A stretch of 64,000 bases of DNA from Serinus canaria (lineage: Eukaryota; Chordata; Aves; Passeriformes; Fringillidae). The translations under genes were made by a program, and so were the position numbers. This document shows, piece by piece, positions 55,501 through 64,000 of this stretch. Location of the stretch: positions 3,348,001 through 3,412,000 of the forward strand of contig NC_066338.1 in the NCBI RefSeq assembly GCF_022539315.1, given 5' to 3'. Under the pieces are notes generated by a model that saw only the letters and a list, made by a program, of their open reading frames with translations, made no database searches and was not told the DNA's origin. Position 1 is the first letter of the stretch; the number at the start of each line of letters is the position of its first letter.

Positions 55501-58500
55501 CCAGAAGCTACAAGAACAGAAAGAGGCAAGTTGTAAACTTCCAGGATTTTTGAAAGGACAATACTCCAATTTAAAATTGAGTTAAAAATCAGTTTTACTA
55601 ATTAGATGATGAGCTTCAACATGATTTGGTTCTGTAGAGTGCCTGAGCTGGTTTTTGTGTTAGAATTGGGAAGGAAGTGTATTTACACTTGTGAACAAGG
55701 CAGGTCAGTGTGCTTTGGATGTCTCTGGATTCTTTAATGAGTCCCTTTGAATTTTATTTCTTTGCTGACTCGTGGGTCTTTCTTTAGGATAGTAAGAAGA
55801 AAGAAGAAAATACAAAGCAGTTAGTTGAAAATCTAGAAGAGGCAAACAGCCAGCTAAGGCAAGTAAACCCAAATATTAATATCTGCTATTGTTCAAGGAA
55901 TTAGACTCAAAGAGTGAGTTGTGTTCAAATGCTGCTTTCTGGGATCTTTTTGAGTAATGTTTTTCTAGATTATTCAGGATTGCTGTTGGCCAAATAGAAA
56001 TATTCTCAGATTAGAAACACCTACTGCTACAGGAGCAATGTTTGCCATCAGTTTGTGTTATGTAGTGGGAGCTGCCTTGTTTTGCATTAGACATCTCAGG
56101 TGGGAAGGGAATTCAAATGGAAGTTGAAGGTTATGGATTAAATGTGACAAGGCAAGACAGGCAACTCCCATCTTTCACAGCTGCATTCCAATATTCCAGG
56201 TTAGGATTTTCCTTAATTTAGCTGGAACATCTTTTCCTATTTAAAAATATAGACAGTTCACATATTGACTTACTGGCATGTTGTTTCATTTTAAGAACAT
56301 TTTCATTGAGCAGATGATGAAGTTCCCATCAACATTAGCAGCTCTTTTTAGAAAATAAAATCTGGGTTTATTAGAAGTACTGAAAAATAAGTTAAAGGCA
56401 ATAAGTAAATATTTACTAATGCTTGTTAATTTGGCACTTAGAAATGAGCTGGAGTCTTTGAAGGAGAAAATGGCAAAGACAGGTGAAGAGATGAAAAGCA
56501 CACTGGATGAAAGAGAAGAAAATGTATGTGGTGTCATGAAAATGTGTTAATAATAACCTGTAGGACAGCATTAAATGTCAAATCTTTGTTGGGGTTTTTT
56601 TTCTGCAAAGCTCTGCCTGGGGGATGTGATCTCTGCCAGAGGTTTCTTCTGTGCACATGCTGAGCCCTGGGATTTCTAAAGACAGGCACAGCCACTGGGA
56701 TGTTTACTCTTTGCTGGGAAGTTTAATATTAATATTAATATTAATATTAAAGATTGGTTTGTTTTCAGGCAAACAGAGAATCTGCTTTTCTGGTTTTTCA
56801 AATACCCACTCAGTGATGGATGGGCTCTGGATTAGCTTCTTATATATACTTTGAGTTTTAGCTTAAATACATTCAAACATTTTTACTTTCTTTCTAGTTT
56901 TTCAGAGCAACCTGGGGTTTTTAGCATTAGAATGGATTTCAAAATTTCATTGTAAAAGTCAGAGATTTACAATTGTAATTTCAGGTGGAGAGTACTGTAA
57001 ATGAAATGGCAAGGAAGGAAAAGCAATTGAAGATTCTAGAAAATGATTGGGAAAATTCATTTTTTCATGGATGTAGGGAAATTCATACAAGTGTATTTTT
57101 TAAATTGTGAGGATCCTGGGGTTTTTTTCTTCTTTTTTAACTCTATAACCACTAAGGAACTGGTTCACTGCTATTAGTTAACATCTTGTAAAAACTCTGA
57201 TTATTCTAACGTGTCCCCTTGTGTTTCAGTCCCATTGGAATAACCCAGACTGGTGCAGGTTTGAGAACATTTACAGGGATTGCTAACACAGAGAGTCACT
57301 TTTAAAACTTCCTAATTCATGTTTGAAATGTCTCTTTCAGATGAATAATTTAAAGAAACAGGTGGAAAATAAAACCAAATGCATTGAAGAGTTGCAGCAG
57401 GAGGTGTGTGGAGATTTTTATTTCACAAATACATAAACACTTTAGATTTTGGGTTGGATTTCAGCAGGTTTGAATCTGCTGTGGCATCTTTAGATACACC
57501 TATGTAATTTAAAAATTTTCCCTTTCTTATCCTAACCCTGAGCAAATTAGGGAGTCATCTTTGGAATCACTTGATTTGTTAAATGAGGCTTAATTTGAAA
57601 AAAAGCAATTACAAAAATAACATCTTTAAAAAACTTCTACTCCTTTTCATTTGGTGCACTGCATTATTTATATAATTGCAATAAATATCTCAGTTACTGC
57701 TAGCAGAAAAGAATTCTGCACTAGCACAAATTCCAGTAACTTCACTGTAAAAATAAATAACTTGTATAAATAACTTGTATTCACTGTAAAAATAAATAAC
57801 TTCACTGTAAAAATAAATAACTAGCACAAATTCCAGTAACTTCACTGTAAAAATAAATAACTTGTCATGACATCTTCACACCTTCTGTCAGCAGCATCTT
57901 AGTTTTAATTCCCATTCTGCACCTCATTTGTTATTCCCTGCTGTTGCTCAGAAGGAGCCTTTAAGGCCATGAAGAAATAGTAATTATCACAGAAATTAGT
58001 TAGAAGATTAGATTAGATTGGATTGGATTGGATTGGATTAGATTGGATTGGATTGAATTGGATTGGATTGGATTGGATTGGATCAGATTAGATTGGATTG
58101 GATTAGATTAGATTAGATTAGATTGGATTAGATTTAGATTGGATTGGATTGGATCAGATTAGATTGGATTGGATTAGATTAGATTGGATTGGATTGGATC
58201 AGATTAGATTGGATTGGATTAGATTAGATTGGATTGGATTGGATTGGATCAGATTAGATTGGATTGGATTAGATTAGATTGGATTGGATTGGATCAGATT
58301 AGATTGGATTGGATTAGATTAGATTGGATTGGATTGGATCAGATTAGATTGGATTGGATTAGATTAGATTGGATTGGATTGGATCAGATTAGATTGGATT
58401 GCATTGGATTAGATTGGATTGGATTAGATTGGAGTAGATTAGATTGGATTGGATTGGATCAGATTAGATTGGATTGGATTAGATTAGATTAGATTAGATT

Positions 58501-61500
58501 AGATTAGATTAGATTGGATTAGATTTAGATTAGATTAGATTGGATTGGATTAGATTAGACTGGATTGGATTGGATTAGATTAGATTAGATTAGATTAGAT
58601 TAGATTAGATTAGATTAGATTAGATTAGATTAGATTAGATTGGATCAGATTAGATTAGATTGGATTAAATTGGATTAGATTGGATTGGATTAGATTAGAT
58701 TAAAATATTGGGTTAGAGTAGATTGGATTAGATTTAATTGGATTGGATTAGATTGGATTAGATTAGATTGGATTAAATTAGATTACATTAGATTGATTGG
58801 ATTAGATTAGATTGGATTGGATTAGACTAGATTGGATTAGATTAGATTAGATTGGATTGGATTAGATTGGATTAGATTAGATTAGATTAGATTAGACTGG
58901 ATTGGATTAGATTAGATTAGATTGGATTAGATTGGATTGGATTAGATTGGATTAGATTGGATTAGATTAGATTAGATTAGATTAGATAGGATTAGATTAT
59001 ATTGGATTGGAGTAGATTAGATTAGATTAGATTAGATTAGATTAGATTAGATTAGATTAGATTGGATTGGATCAGATTAGATTAGATTGGATTAGATTAG
59101 ATTAGATTAGATTAGATTAGATTAGATTAGATTAGATTAGATTAGATTAGATTGAATTGGATCAGATTAGATTAGATTGGATTGGATCAGATTAGATTAG
59201 ATTGGATTAGATTGGATTGGATTAGATTAGATTAGATTGGATTAGATTGGATTAGATTAGATTAGATTAGATTAGATTAGATTAGATTAGATAGGATTAG
59301 ATTAGATTGGATTGGAGTAGATTAGATTGGATTAGATTGGATTGGATTAGATTGGATAAGATTAGATTAGATTAGATCACAACAGATTAGATTAGATTGG
59401 ATTGGATTAGATTAGATTGGATTGGATTAGATTAGATTGGATTAGATTAGATTAGATTAGATTGGATTAGATTGGATTAGATTGGATTAGATTAGATTAG
59501 ATTAGATTAGATTAGATTAGATTAGATTGGATAAGAATAGATTGGATTGGATTAGATTAGTTTAGAATAGATTAGATTGGATTAGATCAGATTAGATTAG
59601 ATTAGATTAGATTAGATTAGATTAGATTAGATTAGATTAGATTAGATTAGATTAGATTAGATGATTGATTTGTTTGAAGAATTGTTCTGGAAGCTGAGCT
59701 GCACAATGGGGAATCATTTGCCTGATGAAATCTTTGAAGTTTTGAAGATTCTGAGATTCTGACATTCTTGATGCACTTAAACCATGACATGATTCTCTTC
59801 ATTTATGAAGGAACAGAGCCTGTTCTGTTTTATTTCAACAGAATAAAGTGCTGAAAAAGAAAATTGCTGCAGAAAGCAAGAAAAGCATTTCTTATGAAGG
59901 GAAGGTAGGTTTAAATAACATCCCAGAAGATGAGGTGAGTGTTTTTAATGCCAACACCCTCTGAACTGGGATACAGATCCTGCAGGAATGAGCTCATAGT
60001 TTTTAGAAGATGCTTCCACTTTTAATCATTGGGCTCTGACTGTTGGACATTTAAGAGCTGGACTTCACATTGCAATTAATTGTGTTTCTAATCTGTTCCT
60101 TTCTTTTTTAATTCTTTTGTTGGCAGTGGACTGGGTTCAGCAACCTCATTGTAACAGAAAAGCATTTCAAAGACACAGATATATACATATATATTAATCT
60201 TTTTAGGCTGCTCTTTAAATGTCTTCTGCTGTGGCAATCCCTCTGATGGGAATATTGTGTCCAGCTTTGGGCACTGCACTTGAAGAAAAGTGGATTTTTT
60301 GGAGGATATTCATATGATAAAAGGAAAAAAATGAAATCAAATGCACAGCTGGGAGGAAAATGTACCATAAAACCTGTGAAAATCTTAGACAGATTTACCA
60401 GAGAGGGAAGAAAATCTCCATCTGGTTTTGGTTTTTTTCCAAGGCATTCACAGCATTTTGGGTGACTGCTCAGGGCAGTGCTCCCCATTGTTTCTTGGAG
60501 TATTTTCTAACTCACTTCAGGCCAAAATTCAACTCTTTATTAAAAAAATAAGCTGAACTTTTAAATAGGAAACATTTTAATCATATACCTGAAAAGTAAC
60601 AGGGTGTTTCTGCTCAAAAATAAGAGGTAAGAACAAATCCTTAACACAGTAATCCCTAAACAAATAACAGCAGCAGTTCTGCATTCTCCAAAGGTGAATA
60701 AATTGCAGTTAGAGATGGAAAATATGAACCAGCAGCATAAGGAAGCAGTTGACATCTATCAGAAAGACATAGAAACAAGAAAAGTAAATGAAAATAAACT
60801 TCGCGAAGAGGTGAGAGGTGTTACTTTTTACTGCAATTTAATTTTTTTTAATTTAAAACGTTTTTGTGAAGCTTTATGGGCCAGAGTCCTTGCTCTTACA
60901 TTTCAGCCAGCAGTGGAATTTGTTGTGGTTGCCTGTGAGCAAAGCTTTAGTACCTCAGGTGCTTAAGATGAAGAATTTGAATTTGCTTTTGAAAAGAAAA
61001 ACTCCATTAAAAATTGGAATCATCTGCAGAAAAGATGAGGGATTTGAAAGGGATCTTAAAAGCAAAAATGGGACTGCATGCTTTGCCCCCCCAGGGGGAG
61101 GAAGAAAATTTTAAATATTTAAATATTTTAAATATTTTTTCAATATTTAAAATAGATCTTGTCCTGTTGATGGATGAAATGCAGTTTATTACTGACAGGT
61201 AGAAAAGATGAGGTTGCTTTATGATGAAACTGCAATGATCCAGAGAGAAACTGATCTCAGATGTCAGCACAAGATAGCTGAGATGATGGCACTGATGGAA
61301 AAGCACAAGGTGAGAGATTTGCAAGGTGCTTACAACCTTGAATAAAATAAAATAAAATAAAATTTTATTATAAAAATTTTATTAAATAAAATAAAATTTT
61401 ATAAAATAAAATAAAATACTGAGCATTTTCTGTTTTACACTTTCTGCAGAAGCACCAATGAAATTTTTCTTTCTGAATTTTAAGAACCTGGTTTGAAAAA

Positions 61501-63058
61501 AAAAAATGATGTTTTAAGTCTGGGTAGCTCTAGAATTGTAACATTGAGTCCCATGGTTTGAGTTTGTTGTTGGTTTGGTTTTTTTCAACACAGAATGAAT
61601 ATGATAAAGTGGTTGAAGAAAAAGATGCAGAGTTGAAAGTCTATAAAATGAAACAGCAGAAGCAGTTCTCATCAGAAAGAGCACTGGTAAGGAAGATTTT
61701 CCAGTGGTAAATAACTCAGTCAAGGGCCTTGTGTAGAGGTTTTATACTGGCTAAGTGCCAGGCACACACACACACACAAAAAAAAATCACTCGTTTTTCT
61801 CTGCTGTAGTTGAGCAGAGGAGGGGAAAGAAAAATTCAAGGACTGAGTTGAGATAAGGATTAGGAGAAAAACACTTTGAGGGTAAAGCAGGTTCAAACTT
61901 CAACAGTATCAAAAAATTATTAATAATAGAATTTAAAATGGGCAATGAGAATTGAAATAAACCTTTAAAACACTTTTTTTCCCAATCCCTCCCTCCTGAC
62001 AGCACAGAGAGACAAAAGATGTGATCTTCAGTCACTTGGTGGCTTCTAAAAGTCTTTTTTCAGTTTGCTTAGAGTTTCTTTGTCCTGCTGTGCCCTGGGA
62101 GCTTTTCCAGCCTGGTTTTAATTTTACCAGCAGCAGTCCCACCCACCAGATCTAATTCTGGGCACTGAAAACTCCAAATGTTTCTCCAAATAAACTGGAG
62201 CAGCAGTGTGTTTGTGCCTGCTCCTGTGTCCTGTTCTGACTTCCCACTTGGAGCAGGAAACTTTTGTTTTAAATATTTGGATTGTGCCCTCTCACCCCTG
62301 CTTTTCCAAGGGTTTTAAGGAGAAAAAAATTCCCTTGAACACTTCTGATCAAGCTCCTGTTCCTTTGGTACCTCAGTCTTTTCTAAACAAGCTACAGCAA
62401 AGTGTAGACTTGGAAAGCAAACAGAATTATCTCGTGTGTCTAATGAGTATCCCTGTTAATTAGGGTCTCATTTGGGACTGTTTTCCTTTGGGCTGTGCAC
62501 AGTTAACCCTGTCCTTTCTTTAATGGTCTCTAGGAAAATGAGCTGTCCTGTTTGAAAAGTGAGCTGTCCTCCCTTAAGGAACAACTGAAAGCAGCAACTG
62601 AAGAGAAGGTGGAGTTGTTTTATTCACTGAGCAGAGCTGTGGCCTGGGCTTGTGCTGTGGGAGAAGCTGGATAAGAAATGAAACTGGATAGAAAAGCAGT
62701 GATTTTTGAATGCTGGGCTTGTACAAAATCTGGTCATGTTTTTGTGTCAACTTTGTAACAGTCTCTGATTATAGATTAAATATAAATAAACAAACAATAC
62801 AAAACTCTCCTTTATTTTAGTTAATTTTAACTAGCTAAAACAAAAAAGTTCCCTAAACTGTAGTTTTTTTTTTTCCAGTGTTTTTTGAATGAGGTTGTAC
62901 AAAATCTGGTCATGTTTTTGTGTGAACTTTGTAACACTCTGTGATTCCAGACTGAATTCAAATAAATCTTTCCTTCCTGTCAAATAACTCTTTTGTAGGA
63001 GAATCTTATAAAAGAGCACTCTCACAGTGTGATTCCTGAAAGTGAAAAGAAACACAAG
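43513..63058 (+). CDS. SYCP1: SYCP1, synaptonemal complex protein 1, incomplete at 3' end
   Basis: Transverse-filament coiled-coil protein of the meiotic synaptonemal complex. Exons: 43513-43590, 45408-45483, 45645-45691, 48248-48412, 48807-48874, 49040-49113, 50055-50113, 50479-50548, 51186-51259, 51635-51743, 52235-52329, 52466-52650, 53084-53151, 53519-53580, 54829-54932, 55408-55525, 55788-55858, 56442-56523, 57341-57403, 59842-59904, 60694-60810, 61199-61309, 61594-61686, 62534-62608, 62999-63058. Phases agree throughout, giving 729 codons. Landmarks: N-terminus [63 protein letters not shown] and [14 protein letters not shown]. Nearly all of it is heptad-rich, charged coiled coil. The DNA-binding C-terminus (200-plus residues in mammals) must lie right of the window. 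Three introns appear to be GC-AG. Confidence 0.93.
43725..44005. repeat. 45-base minisatellite in SYCP1 intron 1
   Basis: Six copies of ccccggcagagccccgagct plus ggagcacacacacacctgcccctt, the last ending in a longer (CA)n. The length is a multiple of three, so frames stay open on both strands; not a gene. Confidence 0.95.
44012..45407. other. SYCP1 intron 1, remainder
   Basis: AT-rich intron. Bases about 44340-44760 have the look of a retroviral LTR (unique AT-rich block between GC-rich sequence) but no ends or target duplication were found. No exon seen. Confidence 0.4.
46530..47918 (+). mobile_element. CR1 LINE fragment, 5'-truncated and decayed
   Basis: The plus-strand pieces [20 protein letters not shown] and AEVPDGW match the CR1 reverse-transcriptase region, followed by the downstream PGKRMEQF motif, with frameshifts and stops between them. 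The sequence continues into the usual CR1 3' region ([19 protein letters not shown], then the [12 protein letters not shown] region) and ends in the CR1 terminal repeat ttctgtgattctgtg near 47905-47918. It is inserted in SYCP1 intron 3 in sense orientation. Confidence 0.85.
53735..54045. repeat. 27-base minisatellite in SYCP1 intron 14
   Basis: About eleven copies of ggtttctcttgtctcctgtg plus cttttg. Open in several frames because 27 is a multiple of three. Confidence 0.93.
54368..54473 (+). pseudogene. decayed SYCP1 exon with in-frame stop
   Basis: Within the intron between 53580 and 54829, one frame reads [20 protein letters not shown], then Asn and a TAG at 54438-54440, then [12 protein letters not shown] and a donor-like GAG/GTCTGA. 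It lines up with the human SYCP1 segment containing LLYENKQFEKIAEEL that is otherwise missing here. No acceptor AG is found at the expected place. The flanking exons are phase 0 on both sides, so skipping keeps the frame. Confidence 0.5.
56993..57055 (+). pseudogene. possible exon-like relic in SYCP1 intron
   Basis: A good acceptor (tgtaatttcag) is followed by an open, heptad-like stretch [20 protein letters not shown] in the correct phase for insertion between the exons ending 56523 and starting 57341. No donor that would restore phase 0 follows, and human SYCP1 has no such segment. It may be an avian exon that lost its donor, or chance. Confidence 0.3.
57725..57865. repeat. short tandem repeat in SYCP1 intron
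   Basis: Repeats of ttcactgtaaaaataaataac with tagcacaaattccagtaac, three to four copies. Confidence 0.8.
57996..59662. repeat. (GATTR)n pentanucleotide satellite-like array
   Basis: About 1.67 kb of GATTG and GATTA pentamers with a left part showing a higher-order ~55-base pattern (punctuated by GATCA) and a right part of mostly pure GATTA. It lies in the SYCP1 intron between exons 57341-57403 and 59842-59904. Confidence 0.97.
61340..61420. repeat. (TAAAA)n microsatellite
   Basis: ataaaataaaataaaa tract with one (TTTTA) inversion in the middle. Confidence 0.85.
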
Positions 63059-64000
63059 GTAAATTTAACTTTTGAATTGGTTTGGAATTTGGGTAGAATC
63101 AGTTGAAGTGCCATCATCATTTATTTGCATTCCACAAAAGACATTAAAATGCTTTGGATTTAAAACTTTTTAAATTATAGGAAATACAAACTTCTGTTCC
63201 TGACTCCTAAACCTTGGTTATAGCTCTAGAGTGAATCTATTCATGTTAAAAATAGGAAGTCTCCAAATTATATTCCTATGGAAGTCAAAAAAATTGAAAA
63301 TAAAAAATGTCTCCTCTCCAGGAAGCCCCTTGGACAGTCCAACATTGAAGTTTGGTAACTCCTAACAGTGATTTTTTTCTTGTTGCATTTTTCTGCCTGT
63401 ATTTCTTACATCTCTGATTTTTTTTCCTTGGGATAAGAAGGGATTTTAAAGGATCAAACCATTCCATGGAGATATTAGACAGCAGTTTCTGGAAGGGCTC
63501 CCACTGTGTCATTTTTCTTGCTTTATGTCTCTAAAATTGTTTTACTTAGTCTTAGAAGTGTCCATTTGTAAAGGCACTTTTTGTCTATGGAAGAGAAAAA
63601 AGCTTTTCTAGCTGTAAAAATGATCAAACTATCAAAGATTTCTTGCCTGTCAGGAGTTCACTTGTGCTTTTCACATTGGAGCAGTGAATCCAGCACCATT
63701 TTGATGCTTTCTGTCTAAAAAAGGATTGCACTGGACCTTTGCAATGCTTCTCAGTTGAACTTCTATAAAAAGACTATTTTAATTACCACCAATCTTGATT
63801 CAGCCATCAAACTTTCTCTGAAAGCTTTTTCCTGCAGTTTTCTTTGTTGCCATTTAGTGCAGGTGTTCAAAATAACCTGAATTTCTGCTGATAAGAATGA
63901 AGAACTTAAATACAATGTGCCACAAAACTCAGCTCTTCCATAGCTTCATTCTCCTCATTTGGCAACAAAAAGAAGATAAAAAATGATATTTCCACCCCAC
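63059..64000. other. SYCP1 intron to right edge
   Basis: It follows the donor GTAAAT at 63059. No further SYCP1 exon recognised; the remaining C-terminal exons should lie to the right. Confidence 0.6.

Noticed and set aside
58229..58492. Frame [16 protein letters not shown]
   Set aside because: Translation of the GATTR pentanucleotide array.
1..64000. MHC class I or II genes expected beside TAP
   Set aside because: No alpha-1/2/3 or immunoglobulin-type exon motifs were seen on either strand in this window.
1..64000. tRNA, rRNA or other structured RNA genes
   Set aside because: No cloverleaf or rRNA-like segment could be recognised by eye.

Overview
The window looks like a piece of a songbird (passerine) genome, probably a GC-rich, minisatellite-rich chromosome carrying part of the MHC. 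The evidence is vertebrate split genes with phase-consistent exons, a CR1 LINE, several avian-type retroviral solo LTRs, and tenascin-X and TAP1/TAP2 as neighbours. Species and families are assigned from memory of the families; no search was run.

Layout. (1) 1-12,965, minus strand: the 5' part of a tenascin-X-like gene (TNXB). From right to left it has a probable CpG promoter and non-coding exon (about 12,820-12,965), a signal-peptide/heptad exon (9,774-10,024), a short EGF exon (8,458-8,682), a 500-base assembly gap, and seven near-identical fibronectin type III exons (7,340 down to 831). The gene continues beyond the left edge. Its introns hold (TCCA)n arrays. (2) 12,966-16,140: minisatellites. 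(3) 16,150-28,731, minus strand: TAP1, 10 exons, 587 codons; nearly all of its longer introns hold GC-rich minisatellites. (4) 29,340-29,830: a CpG-rich divergent promoter with two kB sites, inverted CCAAT, CRE, X-box and ISRE-like motifs. (5) 32,120-40,014, plus strand: TAP2, 11 exons, 731 codons, with two solo LTRs and several minisatellites in introns. (6) 40,015-43,512: retroviral remnants, including an integrase fragment and LTRs. (7) 43,513 to the right edge, plus strand: SYCP1, 25 exons (729 codons) visible, incomplete at the 3' end; its introns hold a CR1 copy and a 1.7-kb GATTR pentanucleotide array.

How the genes work together. TAP1 and TAP2 form the heterodimeric ABC transporter that moves cytosolic peptides into the ER for MHC class I loading. 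Their head-to-head layout and shared immune-type promoter fit coordinated induction. Their nucleotide-binding domains are asymmetric: TAP1 gives an intact LSGGQ to a canonical TAP2 Walker A/B/His site, while TAP2's signature is LAAGE and TAP1's Walker A and switch residue are non-canonical. TNXB (extracellular matrix) and SYCP1 (meiotic transverse filament) are unrelated functionally. No MHC class I gene was seen here.

No wholly new system was found. The most interesting signals are: splice sites carried inside tandem repeats in TAP2; a partial duplication of a TAP1 exon; three apparent GC-AG introns and a decayed exon in SYCP1; homogenised TNXB FN3 exons with a very short EGF region; and the unexpected TNXB-TAP1-TAP2-SYCP1 neighbourhood.
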